Under the pieces are notes generated by a model. The model had not been told where the DNA came from. It saw only the letters and a list, made by a program, of their open reading frames with translations, and ran no database searches. Below, piece by piece: positions 25,944 to 35,111 of a stretch of 64,000 bases of DNA (positions within the stretch are counted from its first letter, which is position 1; each line of letters starts with the position of its first letter). Both the position numbers and the translations under genes were made by a program. The DNA comes from Erwinia persicina (lineage in GTDB: Bacteria > Pseudomonadota > Gammaproteobacteria > Enterobacterales > Enterobacteriaceae). The stretch is from the NCBI RefSeq assembly GCF_014838825.1, contig NZ_JACYMO010000004.1, forward strand, positions 332,403 to 396,402, written 5' to 3'.

Positions 25944-27509
25944 TTATGCGGTCTGTGCCACCTTAAACACGGCCATGGTGTGAACCAGCTGCTGAGACTG
26001 CTCTTCCAGCGACTGAGTCGCCGCAGCGGCCTCTTCCACCAGGGCCGCATTCTGCTGAGCGACTTCGTCCATCTGGGTCACGGCCTGATTTACCTGTTCA
26101 ATACCGTGGCTCTGTTCCTGGGATGCGCTGGAAATCTCCTTCATCAGCGTGGTCACCCGCATCACTTCCGTTGAGATTTCGTCCATGGTTTCACCGGCTT
26201 TGGTGGCCATATCTGAACCTTCACTGACGCGGATTTGTGACTCGCTGATCAGGGTTCGGATTTCTTTCGCCGCTGTTGCGCTTCGCTGGGCAAGGTTGCG
26301 CACTTCGGTCGCGACGACGGCAAAGCCACGCCCCTGCTCTCCGGCGCGTGCCGCTTCGACTGACGCATTCAGGGCCAAAATATTGGTCTGGAAGGCAATA
26401 CCATCAATCACACCGAGAATGTCGCCAATACGCTGCGAACTGTTGGAAATCTCTGTCATCTTCTCCATGACATAGCAGACCACTTCCGCACCACGATCGG
26501 CCGTATCCGATACGGCCCTGGCCAGTAAATGCGCCTGCTGGGCGTTATCGGCGTTCTGCTTAACCGTGGCGGTGAGCTGTTCCATGCTGGCCGCCGTCTG
26601 TTCCAGAGAGGCAGCAGACTCTTCGGTACGCTGTGAGAGGTTGAGATTGCCGGAGGCCAGTTCACGGCTGCCAATGTCGATCTGAATGCTGGCATCCCGC
26701 ACCAGGCCCACCGAATGCTGAAGAGACGTTTGCATTGCTCCCAGCGCCGCATTCAGACGCCCCAGTTCATTATCACCGCTTTCCGGCACAGGCTGAGTCA
26801 GATCCCCACCGGCAACATGTTCAAGGTGTTTAATCGCACTATCAAGAGGCTTCAGCAGCATGACGCGCAGGATCATCCATGCCAGCGCCACCAGCAACAA
26901 CGTCAGTACCCCGCTGACGAGGATCAGCACTGTCATCAGCGTTTGGTTATGAGCTGCCTGGGCCATCTGCTGTTCGCTGACCTCATCGGCATACTGGCCG
27001 AATGCGCCTACCGCCGTAGAGAATTGCCCCGCGAGATGAGAAAGATCCCCTTCCAGAACGGTGTAGTAATCGTCAGCATTCTGTTTTTTCAGTGCGTCCA
27101 TGAGAGGGGTAATCCCCCTGGCAACGTAGTCCCGGTGAGTCGTTACTACCGCTTCGGCCAGTACCCTCCCATGCTCTGTCACCGTACCGGCATCAATGAA
27201 TCGTTTCAGCTCGTTTTCGGACAATGCCACGTAGCTGGCAGAGCGTGTGGCAATGCTACCTGCTTCATCGGGCAGACCCACTTCGAGTTTACGTATCGCC
27301 AGCGCCGCGGTAGCACGGGCACGCAGCAGATTGCCGTTACTCATATATAACGCATTTAATTCAATGCCCTGAATGCGATTGATAACATCCAGTGAGCGAT
27401 TTCCTTTCTGAATGGCGATAATCCCCATCACGCTGACAACCAACAGCAGCATGGTCATCAGGGCGAGTAACGCCAGCAAACCCGTACGTATTGAGATTCT
27501 TTTCAACAT
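25944..27509 (-). CDS. Methyl-accepting chemotaxis protein (Tar/Tsr-like)
   Basis: A 521-residue chemoreceptor. The first membrane helix is at about residues 10-32, a periplasmic four-helix-type ligand domain spans about 33-188 (contains [20 protein letters not shown]), the second helix is near 190-216, then come HAMP and a long signalling coiled coil. The hairpin tip reads [20 protein letters not shown], and methylation helices flank it. The C-terminus AVFKVAQTA lacks the NWETF tail that binds CheR/CheB, so it probably relies on other receptors for adaptation. ATG 27509 is chosen because it begins the membrane anchor. Ligand unknown. Confidence 0.9.
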   Translation of the reverse strand: MLKRISIRTGLLALLALMTMLLLVVSVMGIIAIQKGNRSLDVINRIQGIELNALYMSNGNLLRARATAALAIRKLEVGLPDEAGSIATRSASYVALSENELKRFIDAGTVTEHGRVLAEAVVTTHRDYVARGITPLMDALKKQNADDYYTVLEGDLSHLAGQFSTAVGAFGQYADEVSEQQMAQAAHNQTLMTVLILVSGVLTLLLVALAWMILRVMLLKPLDSAIKHLEHVAGGDLTQPVPESGDNELGRLNAALGAMQTSLQHSVGLVRDASIQIDIGSRELASGNLNLSQRTEESAASLEQTAASMEQLTATVKQNADNAQQAHLLARAVSDTADRGAEVVCYVMEKMTEISNSSQRIGDILGVIDGIAFQTNILALNASVEAARAGEQGRGFAVVATEVRNLAQRSATAAKEIRTLISESQIRVSEGSDMATKAGETMDEISTEVMRVTTLMKEISSASQEQSHGIEQVNQAVTQMDEVAQQNAALVEEAAAATQSLEEQSQQLVHTMAVFKVAQTA

Positions 27510-27930
27510 GATTATTTCCCGATAATGTGAAGTCCGGTCATTTCCTGTGCCTGAAACGACAAGGTTATCGGCAATAACATTACCCAGCTTTAACCATAAC
27601 AATGATTAAATTGATCCAAAACAGGAAACCCGTAAGCGTGAATTAGGGGCATTTCAACGCTTTTGTTGTGGACAAACGTCAGAAGGGAAATGCACCTGAA
27701 GGAAAATACAGACGATGAGGAATTAGAACCCTGTAAAAAAAGAGAAATGATTTAACAATGATCAATAAACCAAATTAATCTCCTGACAGCCCTCGTCTTG
27801 TTCGGTGGCGAAAAGAGACTCCTGACAAGTGTCATGTCATCGCACTAAGAAAATCACAGATTGTAGAATTTTTAGCAAAACAGACATTTGCTATGCTGCA
27901 CGAGAAATAACCACAAATACACCAAGGGAT
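27510..27930. other. Intergenic stretch upstream of the chemoreceptor gene
   Basis: About 420 bases, AT-rich from 27590 onward. It must hold the chemoreceptor promoter, but I could not fix -10 and -35 boxes. No open frame with family resemblance is visible. It runs directly into the decayed gene remnant at 27957. Confidence 0.5.
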
Positions 27931-27956
27931 TTGTATGTTTGATAATGATACTAAGA

Positions 27957-28307
27957 GCGGCAGTCTGCCGCCTGATGACATTGGGCGAGATTGAGATGGC
28001 GAAGGAAATTTTTCGCGACACGATCATCTCCCCGTAAGTGTGGATCCATAAAGGCAGTGACTTGCCTTTTGGTCTGCAACTCAAGGGGGTGTCTATGTCA
28101 CCCAATGGAGAAATGTACTTTCGGGTTGAATACAGCCCTGATTTTTCTAAAGCCGATATAAGAAGGCAGAACTCAGGTGCCAGGCGGGTTGATATCGCTT
28201 TACGCTCACCCACTAAGAAGATGAGACGCCGTTATATTGTCTCTGAATTCAACATGGTCAACGGTGAGCCACACCCCTTTGCACCGAGTGAATATTCCAT
28301 ACCCTAG
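27957..28307 (+). pseudogene. Decayed gene remnant of unknown function
   Basis: The frame ...RLMTLGEIEMAKEIFRDTI ends at an in-frame TAA (28035-28037), yet the same frame continues after it with VWIHKGSDLPFGLQLKGVSM, then SPNGEMYFRVEYSPDFSKAD and a basic tail ending PHPFAPSEYSIP. The continuity across the stop suggests a disrupted gene. The opening motif (L-T-x-G-E-I-x-M-A-K-x-I-F) recalls, from memory, the start of some type VI/Rhs-associated proteins; the expected HExxH region is absent. An upstream ATG at 27935 leads in another frame only to a 19-residue peptide. A functional 89-residue protein from GTG 28038 is the alternative. Confidence 0.5.
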
Positions 28308-28436
28308 CCCGACGTGGAGGATTAGCCATCATCGTGAGCCGGGCATCGCATAGCGCAGCATTTCACTGTCATTGATGCCCCGGCACGGAGCAATCTGAAA
28401 GGCGGAAAAAGGAAGGTACTTTGAAGATGACCTGGC

Positions 28437-28442
28437 TATAAT
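28437..28442 (+). promoter_or_regulatory. ppa: -10 element upstream of ppa
   Basis: A perfect TATAAT lies 38 bases before the ppa start codon. No good -35 hexamer is found at 16-18 bases; TTGAAG at 28421 is too close. An activator or a weak -35 may be used. Confidence 0.45.
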
Positions 28443-28480
28443 ACCCGGCACTCAACCTAAGATGATTGAAGGAATTCATA

Positions 28481-29011
28481 ATGAGCTTGAACCTGGTACC
28501 AGCGGGTAAAGACCTGCCAGACGATATCTATGTCGTCATCGAGATCCCGGCAAATGCCTCTCCAATCAAATACGAAGTCGACAAAGAGACTGGCGCACTG
28601 TTCGTTGACCGTTTCATGGCGACAGCGATGTTCTATCCGTGCAACTACGGCTACATCAACCACACCCTGTCTCTGGATGGTGACCCGGTTGACGTCCTGG
28701 TGCCAACACCGTACCCGTTACAGCCTGGCTCTGTGATCCGCTGCCGTCCGGTTGGCGTGCTGAAAATGACCGACGAATCTGGCGAAGATGCCAAAGTTGT
28801 TGCGGTTCCACACAGCAAACTGAGCAAAGAGTACGAGCACATCCAGGATGTGAACGACCTGCCAGAACTGCTGCGCGGCCAGATCACCCACTTCTTCGAG
28901 CAGTACAAGGCGCTGGAAAAAGGCAAATGGGTTAAGGTTGATGGCTGGGAAGGCGTTGAAGCCGCGAAAGCAGAGATCGTCTCTTCCTTCGAGCGCGCGG
29001 CGAAGAAGTAA
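28481..29011 (+). CDS. ppa: Inorganic pyrophosphatase
   Basis: A 176-residue soluble family I pyrophosphatase that hydrolyses pyrophosphate to two phosphates and so pulls biosynthetic reactions forward; Mg2+-dependent hexamer in the family. The metal-binding motif [14 protein letters not shown] lies at about residues 66-79, with Asp ligands at positions 1, 3 and 6 of the motif, and [15 protein letters not shown] precedes it. The length equals that of E. coli Ppa. ATG 28481 has GAAGGAA upstream; an earlier in-frame start adds five residues and is not needed. A strong bidirectional terminator follows. Confidence 0.97.
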   Translation: MSLNLVPAGKDLPDDIYVVIEIPANASPIKYEVDKETGALFVDRFMATAMFYPCNYGYINHTLSLDGDPVDVLVPTPYPLQPGSVIRCRPVGVLKMTDESGEDAKVVAVPHSKLSKEYEHIQDVNDLPELLRGQITHFFEQYKALEKGKWVKVDGWEGVEAAKAEIVSSFERAAKK

Positions 29012-29059
29012 TCTTCCAGCACAGCTCGTGCCAGTGAAGGTGCTCTTCCACTGACGCTG

Positions 29060-29090
29060 AAAAAACACCGCCAAGGCGGTGTTTTTTTTA
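29060..29090. terminator. Bidirectional terminator between ppa and the fimbrial operon
   Basis: AAAAAACACCGCC, AA, GGCGGTGTTTTTTTT: 9-base stem with an A-run on one side and a T-run on the other. It ends ppa on the + strand and the fimbrial operon on the - strand. Confidence 0.88.
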
Positions 29091-29103
29091 TCCCACTTCT
29101 CCG

Positions 29104-29658
29104 CTATTCGATAATCGATACCGTCATGTCATTCCCCGGCCGATAATCATCCTGGAGAGCAAAGAGCTGGTCTGTAAACACAGGATGCAGCGTCACAATA
29201 AAGTTCAAATGGCGCCCCGCGTCGACAATCTCGATCTCACTTCCCGGCAGCAGCGTGCCTGATTGCCGGCTAACGTCACTCTTTTGCCCCGAGAGTGGAG
29301 AAAGATCGCGGTAAGCCGTCGCACGATCGTCCAGCATCAGCGCAGAAATTTCTGCATCAAGTTGACCGTCGCGACCAAAGGCGAACTGCCGCTGACTGCC
29401 GCTACTGTCACTGAAGGCCAGTCGAATTTTCCGGGGTTCATCGCACTCCACCCTGAATACGGCTGCACGTGACGTCAGGTGATGTTTTCCATCAGGGCCT
29501 CGTGTGATCTGGGTATTTATCTGGCCATAATCCAGCATCCCTGTGCCCGTGCTGATGCGACATTCAGCCTGAACCCACCCTGAACATAGCAGTAGACTGA
29601 CCGCCATCAGACGCATCCTTTGACGGTGGTGCGGGCGCGAACGTTTCCTAAAGTCCAT
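29104..29658 (-). CDS. Putative minor fimbrial component
   Basis: A 184-residue secreted protein. The signal peptide (about residues 13-31: RMRLMAVSLLLCSGWVQA) is cut before an early Cys (AECRISTGTGMLDYGQI). The mature part contains a second Cys (RVECDEPRKIRLAFSD), in the spacing typical of immunoglobulin-like pilins. It is the last gene of a chaperone-usher operon and could be the tip or terminator subunit. ATG 29658 with AAGGAACGG upstream is preferred; an ATG at 29673 is possible. There is no separate lectin domain, so it is too short for a two-domain FimH-type adhesin. Confidence 0.7.
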   Translation of the reverse strand: MDFRKRSRPHHRQRMRLMAVSLLLCSGWVQAECRISTGTGMLDYGQINTQITRGPDGKHHLTSRAAVFRVECDEPRKIRLAFSDSSGSQRQFAFGRDGQLDAEISALMLDDRATAYRDLSPLSGQKSDVSRQSGTLLPGSEIEIVDAGRHLNFIVTLHPVFTDQLFALQDDYRPGNDMTVSIIE

Positions 29659-29710
29659 TTTCCGTTCCTTCATGTGTTATCCCGTTAAAGCTGGCGATGC
29701 AGCAGATAAG

Positions 29711-30442
29711 TTAGCCATGATGCTCCAGCGGTTGTATAAACAGACCCGCGACATAGCCATATTTTGACAGGCTCTGGATCTGGATCTGCTTACTGTTTTT
29801 CAGAGCAGCGGCATCCTGGCCCTTAACGGTCAGTATTTCACCAGGAAGAATATAGCTTTTACTCAGCATGATATTTTTCATTGAGGGCAGCAGCACAACG
29901 GTCTGTGACAGTCGCACCACGTAACAGCTGGGGTTAGCAATGGTCAATACGCCGCTCCTTTCCGAGAATTTCAATGCTTCCCAAGGGTCGGACTTCATTG
30001 GCAGACCGGCAGGATGAATAATGATCGGGAGGTCCTGCCTGAGGCTTAAGCCCACCGTATTCTTGCCGCTCAGCGCTTGTACCGGGATCCCTTCCAGGAT
30101 CACCCGCTTCATATGCTCTGTCTTGAGCGGCCCCCGGCTATGCAGTAAGAAGCGTAGCCGCTGAGTCTGACCCGCCGCCAGCCGGGTCACCGGCTGGGTC
30201 ACCAGCAGCTGAGGCTGAGGATCGTCTGGCAGACTGTAGATCTTCACATACAGCAACGCCTCATGATCTGCGGTATTGGTGACGTTCAGGCTCCCGCCTT
30301 TTGCCTCTTCGTTGATCATTAACATCGAGGTTTCAGGTTTCATCACCGCCCCCGCCGGATGTGCGATGAACAGCGCCAGCAGGCTACACAGTATGTATTG
30401 ACCCGCAGACCAGGATATACAGTGACGGATGATGACTGCCAT
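29711..30442 (-). CDS. Fimbrial periplasmic chaperone (second copy)
   Basis: A 243-residue PapD-type chaperone with a signal peptide (cleavage after HPAGA, about residue 32). The two immunoglobulin-like domains are visible, with the family stretches LNVTNTADHEALLYVKIYSL and TQRLRFLL in domain one and SLRQDLPIIIHPAGL at the domain boundary. It is clearly related to the chaperone at 33634-34344 but diverged, so each copy may serve different subunits. Its start codon shares a base with the stop codon of the preceding DUF1120 gene, which implies translational coupling. A gap of 52 bases precedes the last subunit gene. Confidence 0.9.
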   Translation of the reverse strand: MAVIIRHCISWSAGQYILCSLLALFIAHPAGAVMKPETSMLMINEEAKGGSLNVTNTADHEALLYVKIYSLPDDPQPQLLVTQPVTRLAAGQTQRLRFLLHSRGPLKTEHMKRVILEGIPVQALSGKNTVGLSLRQDLPIIIHPAGLPMKSDPWEALKFSERSGVLTIANPSCYVVRLSQTVVLLPSMKNIMLSKSYILPGEILTVKGQDAAALKNSKQIQIQSLSKYGYVAGLFIQPLEHHG

Positions 30443-31110
30443 CAGAGATACACAATATCGAAGGTTGCACTGCCGGCAATCGTCACTTCATCCGATGTTC
30501 CAAGGGCATCAAGGGCGACGATCCAGGGGGTAACATTCATATCAAAGACCACATTTTTTGCCGGTATCGGCACGCGCAGCATATCGGAGGTGAAAGACAC
30601 AAGTTCCTCTCCCTGATACTTCCACAGCACACTTCCCTTCGCCTCTGCCCAGCTTTTCCCTTCATCGGCCGAGACGGTGATTTTTTGCATGGGATGCCCA
30701 TCCACCATGGACCTGTCCGCCGGGGTATGAATGCGGTACGCACCGATATTTTTCCCCGCTTCGGTCGCTCCGAGGCTGAAACTGGTCTCTGCAGCCTTTC
30801 CGTCAATCTTCGCTTCCCCAGCTTTTTGAGCGATATCTCTGGCTCGCACGGCAAATAGCGTGGGCGTGTCACAGCTAATATTCAGCTTAATGTTTTTTGT
30901 CGTCAGAGGGGTGGATTTGGAGGATGAGAGGCTGGCAGCGCTAATCTGCTGCCAGTCGAGTATGCCCCCGCCATCAAAGCGAATATCACAGGAGGCGGGC
31001 TGAATAGTACCTCGTATCTGCAACGTGGCCTGGGTGCTGGCGGGAACCACAGTGCTGAGCATCATGCCCGTCAGCAGTGTGATAGCGGAAAGCATTCTTT
31101 TCAGTTCCAT
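30442..31110 (-). CDS. DUF1120-type fimbrial subunit (second)
   Basis: A 222-residue secreted protein of the DUF1120 type. The signal peptide ends near VVPASTQA, and the mature part starts TLQIRGTIQPASCDIRF, with Cys in the usual place and a second Cys in LNISCDTPTLFAVRARD. It ends in the aromatic beta-strand motif SATFDIVYL, matching the C-terminal donor/chaperone-binding strand of the major subunit. ATG 31110 has AAGGA nine bases upstream; a longer frame to 31140 would disturb the signal peptide. It shares organisation with the gene at 34425-35111 but is only partly similar, so it is probably a minor subunit. Confidence 0.83.
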   Translation of the reverse strand: MELKRMLSAITLLTGMMLSTVVPASTQATLQIRGTIQPASCDIRFDGGGILDWQQISAASLSSSKSTPLTTKNIKLNISCDTPTLFAVRARDIAQKAGEAKIDGKAAETSFSLGATEAGKNIGAYRIHTPADRSMVDGHPMQKITVSADEGKSWAEAKGSVLWKYQGEELVSFTSDMLRVPIPAKNVVFDMNVTPWIVALDALGTSDEVTIAGSATFDIVYL

Positions 31111-31143
31111 TGCACAATTCCTTTTTAAGACACAGGTCACAAG

Positions 31144-33630
31144 CTAAATGCAGACACCGCTCATTTTCTGATAGGGCCCGCCGTCCTCTGGATGATCTTC
31201 CAGCCGATAGGTAAAGCTGCAGCGCTTATCGCGCCCTGCCACATCAATCAGCAGCGTGGCTTTCTCCGGTGAGTTATTCAGATAGACCAGCCCATTATCG
31301 ATAGCTATCGTGAGTAGCGTGCCCTGCTCATCCATCACCTTACTGCCACGCGGTAACGCCGAGCCATCGCTCAGGGTAAGATCCAGCAGTACCCGCCGAC
31401 TGGTCAACACCGTGTAATTAATGCGCTTCACGCTTCCCCGCGCAAGTGTGACGGTGTGGTGGCCGTTATTAACATCCGTTTTTTTCGGCAGCGTTTCCGT
31501 ATTCAGATCAAGGTTTCCGGGCCGCCACGCGGGAAGCTGAGGTGCCAACGCCAGCCCCCGCCAATCCGTCCAGGTGGTGCCCCCGGGCGTGCTGATCGCC
31601 ACGTTTGCCAGCCTTTCATTCATAGCGATCATGCCAAAGGTCTGTCCGACAGGGAGGGGGGAGAACAGGATATTTTTACCCACTATGGCGATGCCACCGC
31701 TACCGCTTACGGAGTAGTTGCTGGAATGATTGCCGCTATGCCCTGCCGATGCAGAAAAATTGGTGTAATGCAGGTTGGCACTGAGCCCCCCCTGCACTGA
31801 CTGGCTATGCTGTTTCAAATCCCGCTCTGTTGACAGGTTGTAACCCACGTCACGGTTAACAGGACCGCTGATCTCGCTGCCTAACTGGCTACGCTTTCTT
31901 GAGCTACGGTAATAGCTGTTGACGTATTGCTTGCCTAAAGGAAGGCTGGCGTTAACCGACAGCTGTTTATTGCTTTTATATATGCCCGTACTGTGAGAAA
32001 AACTCACCGTCAGTAGCATCTTTTTAATGTTGGTGCCCCAGCTCACCATATTGTAGCGAGTCGTCGGCGAGGCCCTGTCAAAGCTGGTGCTTTCAGAATG
32101 GCTGAGGGAAAATGTGCCTAGCAATGGGGTCGCCCAGCTGGCTGATAACGTGTACTGCGTATTATCTTTATCGTAATAATCCTGGTTTGGCATACTGGCT
32201 TGGTTAAGTGAGGCAAACGAGGGCGTACTTTTACTGACACTGCCTCCTATCGAAAGTGCTTCGGTGAGCAGGTAATCTGCCGACAGCGACAGCCGCGCAC
32301 TGCGTGCTCCGTGATAGCGGTCATTGGCTGCCGTTATCTGCGCGGCAAGCTGTAACCCCTGCGACACCTGCTGACCCACCGACAACGCCACAGATTGATA
32401 TTTATCCGACAGCAGCAGGCCCGTCTGTGCCAATAAACGCCCCAGTGGTCGCCAGTTCTGATTCATGGTGAGCAAGCGCGGTGCCCCCGACCGCCCCACG
32501 CCAATAGAGCGAAGCTTGCCGGTGGCCAGAGAAAAGCCCCTTCTGCCGCGAGGGTTTACGCCAATCATTCGGTTAGCCTGGATGGTAAACTGCTGTCGCT
32601 GACCGTTGGTTTCCAGCACGGTAATATCCAGATCGCTATTAAGGTTTTTTAGCGGAATTCGGTCTAAGCGAAATGGCCCGGCGGGCACCAGCGTGTTATA
32701 AACTAGCATACCGTACTGGCGCACTTCTACCCGTGCCTGAGGGGTGTTCGCAATACCTTCAACAACTCCCTGAGTTTCACTCTCTTGCTGGAATCCCTCA
32801 TCCGGGATGATCTGAATGCCGTTAATATCACCCAGTTCGAACAGCGTATTGCTGACACCAATTTGCCCAACCTGGAAGCGCTTCTGCCAGCGTTCAAAGG
32901 TACGTTCGGCATACAGTGAATTCATATCAGAACTGAGTTTTCCGTTCTGCTGACTAAACTGCTGCCAGCTGCGCACCATCCAGTTGGAGACATTGAAACC
33001 GTCTTCCAGCGTGAGAAAACTGTAACGATTATTGCTACCTTTGCTTCGGTTTACCGAACTGAAATAGTTATAGTTCAGCAACGCCCCCAGCCCCCCAGGT
33101 TCACCGGTGATCGCCTCATCCTTCGGGAGTAAGCGTTCCTCCGGTACAACGAGACTGGCGGAAAGGTTTTGCGTATCAAAACGGATGCTGATGGCAGGAT
33201 CGTGCTGCACCCAGTCATAACAGTCTGAATCGGGCAGAGGTTCGCTTTTGGGCAGCTTTAAACCCAGTTGATTAAGCAACTCAGGGGTAAAACACAACCT
33301 GCCATCCGGATTAAACTCCACATCGAAAGCGCCACGAAACTCCCCATTGACGCTGATATCCACCAGCGCGGGTCCGGCGGGAAAGAGTGACTGGTTGGCG
33401 AGCAGGGTCAGTAAAGCAGGATCAATCCCTCTGGCCTTAAGGATCGTTTCAGTCAGAGAATCACGCGAAGCCAGGGTCGCAGGAGAAACGGAGGAGGCCT
33501 GCACTTTTTGCAGCTGCTGAGAATGTTCGGTTTTTTCCTGCGCGCAGAGGTAAGCTGGTGTAAGGACACCCACCGTGAGCAGCGCACAGTGGCATAATTT
33601 ATTTGAGTTAAAACGGTAAGAGCACGACAC
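31144..33630 (-). CDS. Outer-membrane fimbrial usher
   Basis: An 828-residue usher forming the outer-membrane pore that assembles subunits delivered by the chaperones. After a signal peptide (ending near LCAQ) comes the N-terminal chaperone-binding domain (VDISVNGEFRGAFDVEFNPD), then the large beta barrel with its plug (for example GPFRLDRIPLKNLNSDLDIT) and two C-terminal domains ending with the paired cysteines of RCSFTYRL and GVCI. The length is normal for the family. The start is GTG 33630, placed right behind the chaperone stop codon with GGGGATTAA upstream. No truncation seen. Confidence 0.93.
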   Translation of the reverse strand: MSCSYRFNSNKLCHCALLTVGVLTPAYLCAQEKTEHSQQLQKVQASSVSPATLASRDSLTETILKARGIDPALLTLLANQSLFPAGPALVDISVNGEFRGAFDVEFNPDGRLCFTPELLNQLGLKLPKSEPLPDSDCYDWVQHDPAISIRFDTQNLSASLVVPEERLLPKDEAITGEPGGLGALLNYNYFSSVNRSKGSNNRYSFLTLEDGFNVSNWMVRSWQQFSQQNGKLSSDMNSLYAERTFERWQKRFQVGQIGVSNTLFELGDINGIQIIPDEGFQQESETQGVVEGIANTPQARVEVRQYGMLVYNTLVPAGPFRLDRIPLKNLNSDLDITVLETNGQRQQFTIQANRMIGVNPRGRRGFSLATGKLRSIGVGRSGAPRLLTMNQNWRPLGRLLAQTGLLLSDKYQSVALSVGQQVSQGLQLAAQITAANDRYHGARSARLSLSADYLLTEALSIGGSVSKSTPSFASLNQASMPNQDYYDKDNTQYTLSASWATPLLGTFSLSHSESTSFDRASPTTRYNMVSWGTNIKKMLLTVSFSHSTGIYKSNKQLSVNASLPLGKQYVNSYYRSSRKRSQLGSEISGPVNRDVGYNLSTERDLKQHSQSVQGGLSANLHYTNFSASAGHSGNHSSNYSVSGSGGIAIVGKNILFSPLPVGQTFGMIAMNERLANVAISTPGGTTWTDWRGLALAPQLPAWRPGNLDLNTETLPKKTDVNNGHHTVTLARGSVKRINYTVLTSRRVLLDLTLSDGSALPRGSKVMDEQGTLLTIAIDNGLVYLNNSPEKATLLIDVAGRDKRCSFTYRLEDHPEDGGPYQKMSGVCI

Positions 33631-33633
33631 AGG

Positions 33634-34344
33634 TTAATCCCCATGGCTGATGGGGAGCTCGACATTACCAACCTCATACCCAAACTGTGAAACGGTATTA
33701 ATACGAACGTTGATGGCTTTTGCCAGCGCTTGTTTATCAGAAAACGCCACGGATATTGTTTCCCCCGGGAGGATGTAGCTTTTGCCGAGAGCCACTTTTT
33801 TATTACCGGGCAGGAGGGTGAAGTTGGGTGCTAATCTGACCACCCAGGCACCAGGATTGTGTATCGTCAGCTTTTCCTTTTTGACCAGCCACTGTAAGTT
33901 TTTCCAGGGCGTGTTATTCCTCGCCAGTCCTTCAGGATGGATAATCACGGGCAGATTCTGCCGTATACTGATGTTTACGCTATTATTGCCCCCGGTGGTG
34001 AGAGGAATACCTTCAAACGTTACACGCTTTATATGTTCGGTGGTGAGCGGACGATCGCTGGTTAAGACAAAACGTACTCGCTGAGTCTGGCCTGCCGCCA
34101 CGCGCATAACAGGTTGAGTCACAATCAGCTGGGGAAGTTTATCGTCTGACAGATCAATGACCTTAACATACAGCAATGCATCCTTATCATCGGTATTGGT
34201 CACGTTAATACTGCCGCCACCTGCCTCCTCCTGAATTAATACCAATGACGTTTTCGGCTGCATCACCGCACAGGAAGGGAATGTAACGACTAAAGAAAAT
34301 ATTGACAGACATAGCCGAAAAAGTTTGATCAACATAGTATTCAT
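33634..34344 (-). CDS. Fimbrial periplasmic chaperone (first copy)
   Basis: A 236-residue PapD-type chaperone. The signal peptide (MNTMLIKLFRLCLSIFSLVV) is followed by the immunoglobulin-like domains with INVTNTDDKDALLYVKVIDL, TQRVRFVLTSDRPL, SIRQNLPVIIHPEGL and LGKSYILPGETISV. These are the standard positions for the Arg/Lys pair that holds subunit C-termini. It precedes the usher by three bases. It lies behind an internal terminator-like hairpin that separates it from the major subunit gene, so it should be expressed at a lower level than the subunit. Confidence 0.92.
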   Translation of the reverse strand: MNTMLIKLFRLCLSIFSLVVTFPSCAVMQPKTSLVLIQEEAGGGSINVTNTDDKDALLYVKVIDLSDDKLPQLIVTQPVMRVAAGQTQRVRFVLTSDRPLTTEHIKRVTFEGIPLTTGGNNSVNISIRQNLPVIIHPEGLARNNTPWKNLQWLVKKEKLTIHNPGAWVVRLAPNFTLLPGNKKVALGKSYILPGETISVAFSDKQALAKAINVRINTVSQFGYEVGNVELPISHGD

Positions 34345-34356
34345 CCATGAATTCTA

Positions 34357-34417
34357 TAAAAAAGCCACCGGCATGACACACTCTGGCTTGTTACAAGGAA
34401 CCGTACTGCCGGTGGCA
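34357..34417 (-). terminator. Intra-operon terminator behind the major subunit gene
   Basis: Perfect 9-base arms GCCACCGGC (34363-34371) and GCCGGTGGC (34408-34416) flank a 36-base loop; on the - strand the stem is followed directly by TTTTTT. It lies eight bases behind the major subunit stop codon and 13 bases before the first chaperone. Partial termination here would give excess major subunit over chaperone and usher. Confidence 0.7.
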
Positions 34418-34424
34418 ACTTCAA

Positions 34425-35111
34425 TTAAATATAAACAACTTCAAACGTGGTGCTGCCTTTCAATTCGACGTCATTTCCCCACGCTGGTCCAGCAACTGGG
34501 GCTATCCAAGGATGAATTTCTAATGCAAATGATTTATTCATTGCGCTATCACGAAGATATTTAGTCTGACTATCGCTGGTGCTAATATCCAGTGCAGCAT
34601 CATTCCCGAGAGCGGAAGAAGGGAAGTAGGCGTAATCTGCATTAGCAGGCTTTTCATTCCACTTGCCATTTTTGAAGGTTACTAATGCAGTTGCTTTGCC
34701 TTTATCAGCGGTGCTGCCCGCGGTCAGCGCTTTAATGCTATAGCCGCCAACAGGAGCATTTTTCTCAGAGGTTGACGTGAAGTTAAAATAGCTGTCCCTC
34801 AGTGATGGATCGGGACCCAACGGTGCAACACCCTTCGTTGCATTATCAATGGCTTTAACAGCGAACATCATTTTTGCCGGACAATTTACGTTCAGCGTCA
34901 GCTGCTTCGCAGGTAACTCAGTGAACAGCTCATGGTGCAGCGATGTAGGGTCAATATTATCCCACTCCAATGAGGCGTTAGGAAGTTCGACATTACAAGC
35001 ACCAGGCACGATGGTAGCTTTAAGGTTAAGCGTTGCGCTTCCACCCGCCAGCGCCTGCCCTGAAGCAATGAAACCCATAACCAATGCGGCAAGAGCGTTA
35101 ATCTTTTTCAT
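34425..35111 (-). CDS. DUF1120-type major fimbrial subunit
   Basis: A 228-residue secreted subunit. The signal peptide MKKINALAALVMGFIASGQALA is followed by GGSATLNLKATIVPGACNVE and a second Cys in LTLNVNCPAKMMFAVKAID, the disulfide spacing of pilins. It ends with GSTTFEVVYI, an alternating hydrophobic strand that the chaperone would cap. It is first in the operon and is followed by its own terminator-like hairpin, both marks of a major shaft subunit. Similar DUF1120 proteins occur with ushers of the YhcD type in E. coli. Receptor or function in adhesion unknown. Confidence 0.85.
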   Translation of the reverse strand: MKKINALAALVMGFIASGQALAGGSATLNLKATIVPGACNVELPNASLEWDNIDPTSLHHELFTELPAKQLTLNVNCPAKMMFAVKAIDNATKGVAPLGPDPSLRDSYFNFTSTSEKNAPVGGYSIKALTAGSTADKGKATALVTFKNGKWNEKPANADYAYFPSSALGNDAALDISTSDSQTKYLRDSAMNKSFALEIHPWIAPVAGPAWGNDVELKGSTTFEVVYI

